Source: Mesostigma viride
Taxonomy: Eukaryota > Streptophyta > Mesostigmatophyceae > Mesostigmatales > Mesostigmataceae
DNA length: 64,000 bases
Direction: 5' to 3'
Assembly: GCA_009746045.1 (NCBI GenBank)
Contig: RPFO01000065.1
Coordinates: 2,470,484 to 2,534,483, forward strand
In this document: positions 52,830 to 63,344 of the stretch, piece by piece
Position numbering within the stretch: position 1 is the first letter of the stretch
How the letters are laid out: each line of letters opens with the position of its first letter
Translations under genes and position numbers: made by a program
The notes under the pieces: generated by a model
The model's input: the letters and a program-made list of their open reading frames with translations, nothing else
What the model was told of the DNA's origin: nothing
Database searches by the model: none

Positions 52830-54582
52830 AGTTTATTACATCTTATTAGAGATAATAGTTGATCCACAGCTTCAATATGCTGGGATGGCGGCGGGAGTTC
52901 CCCACTTGGCCACGAGGTATCCGCGGATCCGTTCAAGCTCGGCCGCGGTCTTGGCGGTGTTATAGATTAGGATCTCGCCAATCCACCCGTCAAAGGCACG
53001 ACTCGCGTTGGACGCGTCTCCTCCAATAGAGAGATTCCCTGAACCAATTATAGGATCCGAGTTCACTCTGTCATAGCCAGCTCGTCCGTCAAAGCGGGTG
53101 AGAAAGGCGTTTGTACTGCTGTTGCATGAAAGCGCAAGGACATGTGCCTTATTGTCAAAGAACTGAGCCCTGGTGCTCACGGTTTCGCGCACACTGCCTG
53201 GAGTAAAGAGGAGAACGATCTGTGTCTCTGACTGATAAGACATGAGGTAACAATCGCCATTCGACGATCCGAGCATATATCCTCGAATACCTGTCGCCCC
53301 TCCCAACGTTGGATACGTCGCAGTCGTTAGCTGTTTGGCGACTAGAAAAACACTCGCACTTACCCCGACCGCATTCCAGAAATTGTTCACGGACTCCAAC
53401 AAGCCAGACCGCGAGTTAATAAACCGGAGGGACCGTTTCGAGTTCAGCTCCGCCGTATCCAGTGTCGGGCACTTGGCGGAAGTTGCCTGCGTCACGTGGT
53501 ACCCGTTCGGCCCCTTGTCGTTCACGCGCATCACGTTCCCGCCCGCCGTGTTTTGCTGGGTCGTGCCGGACGTGTTGCTGAACACCGTGGCGCTGTCGGA
53601 CGGATCGTACCACGCGAACAGCGCGGGGTCCGTTGCCGGGTTGTAATTGTACGTGAATGACAGCGTGTTTGATGCCGTGTTTCCGAGCCCCGACGCCGTG
53701 CCCGTCACAGCGCCCGCGCCTAAGCTTACAGTCGTCGCGAAGTCCGACATGGTAGGGGTCACGTCGAACGTATAAAACGCCGCGTTTACCTGTACCAAGC
53801 TGGACGCGGTTCCGTTGGTCACGGCGATGTCGCCTAACGCGAACCCGGTGACCGACGTGCTAAAATTGTGGCCGTGACTGGGTAAACGGCACCCGTCGGG
53901 GTTCCGGACACAAGAGTCACCGACGGATTTGCCGAGTAAGTGAACGACAGTGTGTTAGAGGCCGCGTTGGCGTTCCCTGTCGATGCGTCCACAACAGTGC
54001 CCGCGCCCACGCTGACGTTCGTTGAAGAATTGGCGATGGTTGGCGTCACTTGGAAGGCGTACGACGCCCCACTTCCGGTCAGGTTGGCGGCGGTGGGTGG
54101 TTTGTTTGGGTTAGGACAGATTTGTCCATTTAGGACAGTCCTGCAGCCAAAGCGTGAAAACATTAGCTTATTGGTGCCTTACGCATGCTTGCTTCTGCAT
54201 GATAATTTTTTGAATGGGATTCAACTGTTTTTATGTGTATATAACTGCCGTCTTGTTTCACGTGTATGTATGTGAATACACAAATGTTCTCAGCATTGAG
54301 TTATGCACAATGCACATCAATTAATTTAGTTTAAAGGAATTAGTAATCATGTAGACTGCGTCACGTGAGCATAGATTAAGTGAGACAACTATTCCTTGAC
54401 GCAAGGCGGTCCAACGTCGTGTAAGTACAAGCCGTTACTAGTTGTATGAGAAATAAATCGTTGTCCTGATTAGCCAAGATGTTGCACTACCACAATACCC
54501 ATGATGTTGCTCTTAATAATAATGCCATGTCCTATAATGCATGAATGGGCGGTGATCTAAGCATGTCATAAAACATCCTATT

Positions 54583-55045
54583 CCAGCGGGCAGCGGGCAG
54601 CGGGCAGCGCGCAGCGGGCAGCGGGCAGCGCGCAGCGCGCAGCGGGCAGCGGGCAGCGGGCAGCGGGCAGCGGGCAGCGCGCAGCGGGCAGCGGGCAGCG
54701 GGCAGCGGGCTGCGGGCAGCGGGCAGCGGGCAGCGGGCAGCGGGCAGCGGGCATCGGGCATCGGGCATCGGGCAGCGGGCAGCGGGCAGCGGGCAGCGGG
54801 CAGCGGGCAGCGGGCTGCGGGCAGCGGGCTGCGGGCAGCGGGCAGCGGGCAGCGGGCAGCGGGCTGCGGGCAGCGGGCTGCGGGCAGCGGGCTGCGGGCA
54901 GCGGGCAGCGGGCAGCGGGCAGCGGGCAGCGGGTAGCGGGCAGCGGGCAGCGGGCAGCGGGCAGCGGGCAGCGGGCAGCGGGCAGCGGGCAGCGGGCAGC
55001 GGGCAGCGGGCAGCGGGCAGCGGGCAGCGGGCAGCGGGCAGCGGG
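54583..55045 (+). repeat. (GGGCAGC)n heptamer array
   Basis: About 460 bp of a 7-bp unit with GGGCTGC, GCGCAGC and GGGCATC variants, near the left end of the DNA element. Because 7 is not a multiple of 3, all frames cycle through the same codons; the long PAARCPL frames are artefacts. Confidence 0.95.
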
Positions 55046-55139
55046 GCAAAGTACTGCCAAAAAAAGGGACCCTGCTTTGGGCTGGGCGGAGCCAGCGGGT
55101 TACTCTAGTAATAATTAGTCACAAGGTCCTGTTGGGACG

Positions 55140-58077
55140 CTAACGCGGTGGCGCAAATTCGTATGGCACATACATGCGTGGCGCCTCGCGTGGCGCAGAT
55201 TCACATGGCACATACATGCGTGGCGCCTCGCGTGGCGCAGATTCACATGGCACATACATGCGCGGCGCCTCGCGTGGCGCAGATTCACATGGCACATACA
55301 TGCGCGGCGCCTCGCGTGGCGCAGATTCACATGGCACATACATGCGCGGCGCCTCGCGTGGCGCAAATTCGCATGGCACATACATGCGCGGCGCCTCGCG
55401 TGGCGCAGATTCGTACGGCACATACATGCGCGGTGCCTCGCGTGGCGCAGATTCGCATGGCACATACATGTGCGGCGCCTCGCGTGGCGCAGATTCACAT
55501 GGCACATACATGCGCGGCGCCTCGCGTGGCGCAGATTCGTACGGCACATACATGCGCGGCGCCTCGCGTTGCGCAGATTCGCATGGCACATACATGTGCG
55601 GCGCCTCGCGTGGCGCAGATTCACATGGCACATACATGCGCGGCGCCTCGCGTGGCGCAGATTCGCATGGCACATACATGCGCGGCGCAGATTCGCATGG
55701 CACATACATGCGCGGCGCCTCGCGTGGCGCAGATTTGTATGGCACATACATGCGCGGCGCCTCGCGTGGCGCGGATTCGCATGGCACATACATGCGCGGC
55801 GCCTCGCGTGGCGCAGATTCGTACGGCACATACATGCGCGGTGCCTCGCGTGGCGCAGATTCGCATGGCACATACATGTGCGGCGCCTCGCGTGGCGCAG
55901 ATTCACATGGCACATACATGCGCGGCGCCTCGCGTGGCTCAGATTCGTACGGCACATACATGCGCGGCGCCTCGCGTGGCGCAGATTCGTATGGCACATA
56001 CATGCGCGGCGCCTCGCGTGGCGCATAGTCTGGTGCCGGCACCGCTGCCGCTGTTGCCGCAGGGGGCGCACTGGCTGCCGGCACCGCTGCCGCCGCTGCC
56101 GCCGCTGCCGCCGCTGCCGTGGTGGGCACACCGGCTGCCGCCACCGCTGCTTTGGTGGGTGCGGCGGCTGCCGCCCCCGCTGCCACTGCCGCCGCCGCCT
56201 CTTTATGCTTCTGCAGCAGTCGCTGCTGCTGCTGCTGACGTTGCTGCTGCTGCTGCTGCAGCTTTGTCATCATGGCATTAAATTGCTGCTGTTGCTGTTG
56301 CTGTTGCTGCTTCATCATGCTGTCGAATTGTTGCAGCAGCGCTGCCATCCCCTTCGAATTTTCAGCCGGGGCGTCAGGCTGCTTGGCAGGCGCTGAGCCG
56401 CTTTCTGAGCGGCGCTGGCGCTTGACTGGTTTCGTCGCCGCAGCTTCTTTGGCAGGCTGCTTGCCGCGCCCATGCACGTTGGTGACCTCCTGCAACGCGG
56501 GCAGCCCTGCAATTTGTGGGTCGGGCATGTCAGAGTCTTGTGTTATGCAAGCTGGCAGACGTGGCAGCGTAGCCGGGTATTTCGCCAAGAGGGCCGATCC
56601 TGGAAACTGCTCAGCGGACACGATGAATGGCGGTGGGCCAGCACTCAATATCTGGGGCAGCAGGTCCGCCTTGTTCTTGATGGCCCAACTCATCACCGCC
56701 TGCATGTCCTCATTCCAAGCGGATGATGGGAGAACGCCCTTGTGCTCCAACCCCAGGGTAGTGGGAAACGTGGTGGCATTCTTGTCGTTGACAACGATGA
56801 CCACTGCGTCGAAAAATCCGATCGCGGACGGTCGCCTGGTTGGGCTGCCTTTGAGTCGGTCGAGCAAGTTTTTAAATTTCTTGTAGCGGCTCTGCCTCAC
56901 AAAATGCGCGCAGATTGACGAGCTCGTGATTGCCCCCACTACCACCCCCACATGAGGCCATTCGGGGATTGCAAGGGCCACGATATCATCCTCGCTGTCG
57001 CTGGTGGAAGCACCGCCTGGTGTTTTGTGCATCCCCGGCCCTGCCGGTGGAGGAGAAAAAGCTAGTTCTTTTCTTGTGTCGCCGACATCGAAATGACGCG
57101 ACGCCGAAGCCCGAAAGGTACCAGCTGCAGGGCCCGGGGTGTTCTCCTTCTTGGAGGCGTCGCGCTCAACCACGGGAATGTGCGCGCCGCCAACAGCATG
57201 CTTGCCAACCGTGGGGCCCATCGCAGCACGCAAAGCTGCATCACCTTGGCCGCTCTTGTCCTGATTGCCATCACCCATCGCACCCTTGCCTGCGCCGTTC
57301 TTTTCCTCCTCGCCATCACCCATCGCACCATAGCCTGCGCCGTTCTTTTCCTCCTCGCCATCACCCATCGCACCATTGCCGCCTGCGCCGTTCTTTTCCT
57401 CCTCGCCATCACCCATCGCACCATTGCCGCCTGCGCCGTTCTTTTCCTCCTCGCCATCACCCATCGCACCATTGCCGCCTGCGCCGCTCTCCTCCTCGAC
57501 GCCACCACCAAGCGCAACACCGCCTGGGCCGTTCTTCTCCTCGACGCCACCACCCGTTGCATCATCATCGACATGACCCTCGTCATGCAATATTATCACC
57601 AGAACCCAGCTCACCATCGTCGACCCTTCCATCCACGACTTTGGCTAGCTTAACGAGTTTCCGTGATGGAACCTTAACGACCTTGCCCTTGCCGCCCAGC
57701 GAATAAAGAGCACCAAGGCCGGCCAGTTGGGCGTCGACCACCTTTTCCTTAAAATCGACAGGCGAGGCCTCCTTGCTGATGGCGGTAGGCGGCCAAGGGC
57801 CGCCACACTCCTGGCAGGTCCACTCTGTGCCATCCTCACCCGCCGATGCATCCCTAAACATCCCGGTGCACAGCCCATGCAAGTGCTTGCCACACTGGCC
57901 TGAGCATGGATGGTTGGCTCCGCCCAGCAGCTCATTTACACTATCAAATCCGGTTGCATGATCAGCGCCGGGCAATTTCTTGCATCTATCGCCTGCGTAG
58001 CAGGCTGCCGCTTGACCCCTGCATTCTTCGCTTGCTACAGATTTAACCACCGGAAAATAGACAAAGATTGCACGCAA
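55140..58077 (-). CDS. Element gene A: Cys/His finger, acidic repeats, Q-rich coiled coil and 14-aa repeat tail
   Basis: Two overlapping minus-strand frames (58,077-57,583 and 57,632-55,140) join near 57,600-57,630, where a short intron or frameshift is needed (a GTGAGC donor lies there). The N-terminal part has a Cys/His cluster, NHPCSGQCGKHLHGLCTGMF ... WTCQECGGPW, of PHD/RING-like spacing. Acidic GDGEEEKNGAGGNGAM repeats follow (48-bp units at 57,290-57,500), then a folded-looking segment (VVVGAITSSSICAHFVRQSR to IVSAEQFPGSALLAKYP), a basic KPVKRQRRSE nuclear-signal-like motif, and a Gln-rich coiled coil (56,215-56,340). The tail is about 20 copies of APREAPRMYVPCES (42-bp units). A nuclear DNA- or chromatin-associated element protein is plausible; no known transposase domain is seen. 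Confidence 0.6.
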
Positions 58078-58189
58078 CCTTCCAATAATGCCGGCTGCGA
58101 TTTAACCTTCGTTTGCTGGGCGCTGCACGCTGCAATGTATCGACTATCGAGTCAATGTGCGCGGGATCTGGAACTTAGAATATAGGCAA

Positions 58190-58830
58190 GAGGCTGCGGC
58201 GTCATTTGGCTGCAGCTGTAGTAACTACTTGCGTCTTGCGGCCAAGATACGCAGCCTGCCTCGAGAGGGCTGCGTATCTTTGCCGCAGCCTGCCTCACCA
58301 GCTAAAAACCTTGCGGCCAAGATACGCAGCCTGCCTCCTCGAGGATATCCTCGAGGAGGCAGGCTGCGTATCTTGGCCGCAAGGTTTTTAGCTGGTCATT
58401 TGGCTGCCAGGGTAACTACTTGCGTCTTGCGGCCAAGATACGCAGCCTGCCTCGACTCTCGAGGCAGGCTGCGTATCTTGGCCGCAAGACGCAAGTAGTT
58501 ACTTCCCCAGCTGCCGAGGCAGGCTGCGTATCTTTGCCGCAGCCTGCCTCACCAGCTAAAAACCTTGCGGCCAAGATACGCAGCCTGCCTCCTCGAGGAT
58601 ATCCTCGAGGAGGCAGGCTGCGTATCTTGGCCGCAAGGTTTTTAGCTGGTGAGGCAGATATCCTCGAGGAGGCAGGCTGCGTATCTTGGCCGCAAGGTTT
58701 TTAGCTGGTGAGGCAGGCTGCGGCAAAGATACGCAGCCCTCTCGAGGCAGGCTGCGTATCTTGGCCGCAAGACGCAAGTAATTACTTCCCCAGCTGCCGA
58801 GGCAGGCTGCGTACATTTTGGCGGCAAGTT
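58190..58830. repeat. Cluster of long near-perfect palindromes
   Basis: A 100-bp perfect palindrome at 58,297-58,396 is centred on GATATC (58,346/58,347). Another about 88 bp long is centred near 58,459 with a 3-nt loop, a second copy of the first is centred near 58,598, and nested half-copies run to 58,800. All are built from TTGCGGCCAAGATACGCAGC and CTGCCTC modules. The cluster lies between the divergent genes of the DNA element, in their shared upstream region. Confidence 0.92.
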
Positions 58831-59285
58831 CCCCAGCTGTTCGCTGCTTAGTGCTTTTAGGCAAGTTGTTGCAACGACTTCGCCACGTGACTGCCAACAG
58901 GGGCGCCTGCGTTCAAGTCTTCAGTGCGTGCCCTGGCGGCACATCATTATTACGTAAATAGCCGTGAAGCTTTCGGTACCTTAGCAGTTTATAGTTGGAT
59001 TTATGGCAGACAAGGCTGACTGCACGATATTATTTTGTGGTTTAACATTAAGTGACGCCGAAATGAATAGGCACGGAGCCGAAAAATAGCCGACGTAGTT
59101 GATTTGGAGACGAGTTGTTAGCATTGATGACAAAAATGGGATTAGGTTTACACAGGACAGTAATAGGCGCTGAGCTGCTTACTCCGTCTTATGAGGTCCG
59201 GCATCCATTCAGCGCCGGGGGAGTCCTGCTTTTGGTTTAGGTTGAAACTTTTATAAATGTTAGAGATAAAGGCTAGGATAGCAAA

Positions 59286-61851
59286 ATGGCCGAACATGTC
59301 GAGTGGGACGGAGGTATTGTCTCCGACTCGGAGGACGATGACGATTTTGCGTACCATGACGGAGGGCTCGGTCGTGCTATACTGGCATCCCACGTGCCAA
59401 ATGCTCTGCAACACCGACGTCCCCTGGCCCCCCATGTTGGTGGGGGTGGTGAAGAAGGTCGGTAGAGCAGCCTGCCGATGAGGGGGCAGCGAGCCTCACC
59501 TGGTCCTCTCTGTATACCGTGCCAGGAGCATGACCGATGCTTGGCATCAGTGGGACCCGAACAGCGCCACATGGCCTCTGCCGAGCAAGTCGTCCGCAAA
59601 CTCCCACACAGTCACCATCGCAGCATCCGAGGTCATCCTCACCTATTGGATCCCGGCGAAGAAGCCCACCTCGCGCCACTTGGTGTCTTTGGATGCCAAG
59701 AAAAAGCTGTCTGCTGCGTGCCTGGCCGCGCTCAAGCAGGTGCCAAGGGACGCAGGTCACCCGACGATTGACTGGCAACTAGCTTCAACTCCCAAGGGTG
59801 TGGTGCGCATGGCTGAACGTTGCTGGCAAACGATCTTGGAGCAGGTGATGGGTGGCAAGCTCTGCCTGGTAGGACAACTTGTGTGCAGCTATGAGATTGT
59901 GCACGAGTCCGTTGGCGGCCGCACAGTGAACCGTCCTAGAAGATTCCATGGTCAAGTGGCAGCTGTGGACACGGAACATGGCAAGGTGGCTATGTTTTGG
60001 GGTGCTCAATGGGAAGAGCTGGCGGTGACGTGTGTGGACCTCCCAGAATTGGGGAAGAAAATCTGTGGATGCCCCGGTGTGTCCGTCCCTCCTCTGCAAG
60101 CGTCTGAGATCGCCGTTGCCGAGTCCCGCTTACGTGCGGAGGTGCACGCTGCGCTGACCAGCGCAACTGCGCGCAGCTCGCCTGAGGCAGCGCGCGGCAC
60201 GGCCGACACAACTAAGCGCAAGCCGCCTGCGCCTGCAGCAACCAGCACAGCCACGCGCAACCCACGTGCGGTGGCGACCAACTTGCGCGCAGCAGTGCGC
60301 GCCCTGAATGATAAGGCTGCAAGTGACTTGCGTGCGCCCGCGCGTGCGGCCACCGGCGCGGCTGCACCTGCCAACTCGCCTGCGCCTGCACTCACGACCA
60401 CCGGCGCGGCTGCACCTAGCAAGTCGCCTACGCCCGCGCGCGCGGCAGCCGGCGTGGCTGCACCTGCCAACTCGCCTGCGCCTGCGCGCGCGGCAGCACC
60501 TGCCAACTCGCCTGCGCCTGCGCCTGCGGCCACCGGCGCGGCTGCACCTGCCAACTCGCCTGCGCCTGCGCGCGCGGCAGCACCTGCCAACTCGCCTGCG
60601 CCTGCGCGCGCGGCCACCGGCGCGGCTGCACCTGCCAACTCGCTTGCGCCTGCGCGCGCGGCAGCACCTGCCAACTCGCTTGCGCCTGCGCGCGCGGCCA
60701 CCTGCGCGGCTGCACCTGCCAACTCGCTTGCGCCTGCGCGCGCGGCAGCACCTGCCAACTCGCCTGCGCCTGCACTCACGACCACCGGCGCGGCTGCACC
60801 TAGCAAGTCGCCTACGCCCGCGCCTGCGGCCACCGGCGCGGCTGCACCTGCCAACTCGCCTGCGCCTGCGCGCGCGGCAGCACCTGCCAACTCGCCTGCG
60901 CCTGCGCGCGCGGCCACCTGCGCGGCTGCACCTGCCAACTCGCTTGCGCCTGCGCGCGCGGCAGCACCTGCCAACTCGCCTGCGCCTGCACTCACGACCA
61001 CCGGCGCGGCTGCACCTAGCAAGTCGCCTACGCCCGCGCCTGCGGCCACCGGCGCGGCTGCACCTGCCAACTCGCTTGCGCCTGCGCGCGCGGCAGCACC
61101 TGCCAACTCGCTTGCGCCTGCGCGCGCGGCAGCACCTGCCAACTCGCTTGCGCCTGCGCGCGCGGCAGCACCTGCCAACTCGCCTGCGCCTGCGCGCGCG
61201 GCAGCACCTGCCAACTCGCTTGCGCCTGCGCGCGCGGCAGCACCTGCCAACTTGCCTACGCCCGCGCCTGCGGCCACCGGCGTGGCTGCACCTGCCAACT
61301 CGCTTGCGCCTGCGCGCGCGGCAGCACCTGCCAAACTCGCCTGCGCCTGCGCCTGCGGCCACCGGCGCGGCTGCACCTGCCAACGTACTCGCTTGCGCCT
61401 GCGCGCGCGGCAGCACCTGCCAACTCGCTTGCGCCTGCGTGCGCGGCAGCACCTGCCAACTTGCCTACGCCCGCGCCTGCGGCCACCGGCGTGGCTGCAC
61501 CTGCCAACTCGCTTGCGCCTGCGCGCGCGGCAGCACCTGCCAACTCGCCTGCGCCTGCGCGCGCGGCCACCTGCGCGGCTGCACCTGCCAACTCGCTTGC
61601 GCCTGCGCGCGCGGCAGCACCTGCCAAACTCGCCTGCGCCTGCGCGCGCGGCAGCACCTGCCAACTCGCCTGCGCCTGCGCGCGCGGCCACCTGCGCGGC
61701 TGCACCTCCCGACTCGCCTGCGCCTGCGCGCGCGGCAGCCGGCGCGGCTGAAGAAGATATGTTGTCTGATTCCCGTCGTCGCCGGGCACACCGTTACATA
61801 GTGTGTCCGGACAGCGATAGCGATGGAGCCCCGGAGGCTATGGAAACATGA
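59286..61851 (+). CDS. Element gene B: acidic N-terminus, unidentified domain and Ala/Pro-rich repeat tail
   Basis: Proposed exons 59286-59461 and 59526-61851 (64-nt GT-AG intron, phases agree), 833 codons. The N-terminus is acidic (GGIVSDSEDDDDFAYHDGG). Residues of roughly 60-260 look folded: DAWHQWDPNSATWPLPS, VILTYWIPAKKPTSRHLVSL, RMAERCWQTILEQVMGGKLC and RRFHGQVAAVDTEHGKVAMF followed by WGAQWEELAVTC. The last part has the feel of a small beta-barrel chromatin-reader or SH3-like fold, but I cannot assign it. About 480 residues of APANSPAPARAA-type repeats follow, then a C-terminus RRRRAHRY-like basic patch and CPDSDSDGAPEAMET. Repeat units shared with frame breaks near 61,330-61,640 mean the true C-terminus is uncertain. 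Divergently arranged from gene A. Confidence 0.6.
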
Positions 61852-62609
61852 AGTCGCGGTTGCTACCATTGTTGCTACCAATGATTTCTATGTGTGCACC
61901 ATGGCTGCCAACATTGCTGCTTCCTTTGCTGCTTCTCCGCTGATATGCCGTGCTTTTGATTCACTCTCTGCCATGCATGCCAGTATAGTGCTGCCACCAT
62001 TGTCATGATGTAACTTGTCAACACCAATGCATGTTCTGATTCTGATGTGATTGATTATATTCCTGGCCTGCATGAGTCTGTTGAGGTTGTTTGTCGCTGC
62101 TGCGGCTGCTATGACCATTATGACTAGTGTGCTCATGTGAGTTTTTTGCCATGTCCATTTGCGCAGTCATGGAGCATTTCAAGGTTTGCCCGAGATTTAC
62201 GAGACCCAAGTGTCAGTCATTTTCCGCGAAGCCGCGATATAATCCCTGACAGAAACTGGCAAAAACCACATGGAACATATGCAGAATCCTCCTTGATAAT
62301 GTCTCATGTAGTAGATACATTCCAGCCTTTGCAATTACAATCACGTCACTAAATTTTTAAGTATGCAAAATTACAAGCTGTGAGTGCAATTGTCTCTACT
62401 CATCATAAGATACCAGCTTGACAATCATGAATGCCCATTTGGTTACAGCATATAAGGCAACTTGTCATTATATAACACAATTATTGACTTGAAACTCCTC
62501 GACCAATGCAAAAATTTGCCCAAACCTTCTATCAAACTATTTTGGGAAGTCCACAGCATCCAAAAAACACATTTTTCAAATTTTCATTTAGGACAGACCT
62601 GCAGCCTCC
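61852..62609. other. Right subterminal region of the DNA element, no gene seen
   Basis: Non-coding, AT-richer towards the terminus. It contains the subterminal block CATTTAGGACAGACCTGCAG at 62,585-62,604 before the right inverted repeat. Confidence 0.6.
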
Positions 62610-63145
62610 CAAATCTGTCCTAACCCAAACAAACCACCCGGTCCCGTTGGTCACGGTGATGTCGCCCAACGCGAACCCCGTCACCGACCTGCTGAACGTG
62701 GCTGTCACGTCCACGGGCGATGAGGATGGCGTCAAGCCCGCGGTCGTCGCGAGGGTTACCGTTGGAGGTGGCGAATACGTGAAGACTAACGGAGTTGCTG
62801 CGGTGTTGCCGGTTCCTAGCACGCTGCTTGCTGCGTTCCCTCCAACAGTGACTGTTGTCAGTGAATAAGCTACAGCTGGAGTCACAGAGAATGTGTAAGA
62901 GGCGCCGCTACCCGTTAAACCAGATGCAGTACCATTTATGACAACGATATCACCCAAGGTGAACCCGGTGACTGTTTCGCTGAATGCTGCTGTCATTGTA
63001 ATCGGTACCGCGCTAGGATACAGTCCGTGTGTAGTTGTTAACGTGATTGACGGCGCTGTCCTTGCCGGTTTGCGCTTCTTGCGAATCAAAGCAGGACAAA
63101 TACCATAATCAAACGACATGGAGCTAATATAATATCATCGTCACA

Positions 63146-63316
63146 TTATTTTTTAGAGTTTGGTAGCGGATACTTGAAGGTGGGGAGAAGGGGCAATGCT
63201 CGTCTAGCTGGCATTGTCATGGACAGACCAGAATCTGCCATTTCAGGAATGTCAAAAATCAACTTCAACCTGTTAAACGGATTAGCTGTGATGCTAGGGT
63301 CTCGAAAGTAGTCCAT
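63146..63316 (-). CDS. 56-aa ORF between the capsid and fibre genes
   Basis: Starts MDYFRDPSITANPFNRLKLI, ends PLPNSKK with TAA. It is separated by 28 bp from the capsid stop and by 26 bp from the fibre start. An AAAATATATAC box lies just upstream of its ATG, and a comparable ATATTATATT precedes the fibre ATG. Tight same-strand packing argues for a real small virion-associated or accessory protein. No family recognised and no transmembrane segment apparent. Confidence 0.55.
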   Translation of the reverse strand: MDYFRDPSITANPFNRLKLIFDIPEMADSGLSMTMPARRALPLLPTFKYPLPNSKK

Positions 63317-63344
63317 CGTTTGTCATTACACACGTATATATTTT

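Larger units (their letters stand above)
54095..62639. mobile_element. 8.5-kb DNA element with 30-bp terminal inverted repeats and 3-bp GGT target duplication
   Basis: The left end (54,095-54,124) begins GGGTGGTTTGTTTGGGTTAG. The right end (62,610-62,639) is its exact 30-bp reverse complement. GGT flanks both sides (54,092-54,094 and 62,640-62,642). Just inside each end, a subterminal block CATTTAGGACAG-nCCTGCAGCC appears in the same orientation (54,128 and 62,585). The insertion lies in the NGT|AAN codons of an Ig-like domain of the viral fibre gene. The element contains a heptamer array, two divergent genes and palindromes. Among classes with 3-bp duplications (CACTA, PIF/Harbinger, Zator, some Academ), termini starting GGGTGG without CACTA or TTA targets fit none cleanly. 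No transposase was recognised. Confidence 0.88.
52872..63119 (-). pseudogene. Viral-type adhesin/fibre gene (Ig-like repeats plus LamG-like domain), split by a DNA element
   Basis: Coding parts on the minus strand are 63,119-62,643 and 54,094-52,872, separated by the element at 54,095-62,639 plus one GGT copy. The N-terminus (MSFDYGICPALIRKKRKPAR) leads into three or four tandem domains of about 85-95 residues. Each has a VTATFSxSVTGFxLGDIxVT strand pair, an NGTASxL turn and a TLSFTY end, typical of bacterial-type Ig-like domains of surface adhesins. The C-terminal part (ALFAWYDPSDSATVF through GWIGEILIYN and ERIRGYLVAKWG) matches LamG/concanavalin-type lectin modules. A second lesion near 53,865 shifts the frame between VYPVTAT and STSVTGFALGDIA. 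It probably encoded a virion or host-attachment protein of about 750 residues. Confidence 0.8.

Noticed and set aside
54513-55060. PAARCPL repeat frames
   Set aside because: A 7-bp repeat cycles all frames through the same codons; not a gene.
55148-56396. Plus-strand AHTCAAPRVAQI frames (377, 308 and 284 codons)
   Set aside because: Antisense shadows of the 42-bp repeat tail of gene A, which alone continues into non-repetitive coding sequence.
59990-61881. Minus-strand 561- and 440-codon Ala/Gly/Arg frames
   Set aside because: Antisense of the Ala/Pro repeats of gene B; no unique domain.
54095-62639. Assignment of the element to CACTA, KDZ or Harbinger superfamilies
   Set aside because: The 3-bp duplication alone fits several classes. 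Ends are not CACTA, the target is not TWA, KDZ elements usually give longer duplications, and no transposase was recognised.
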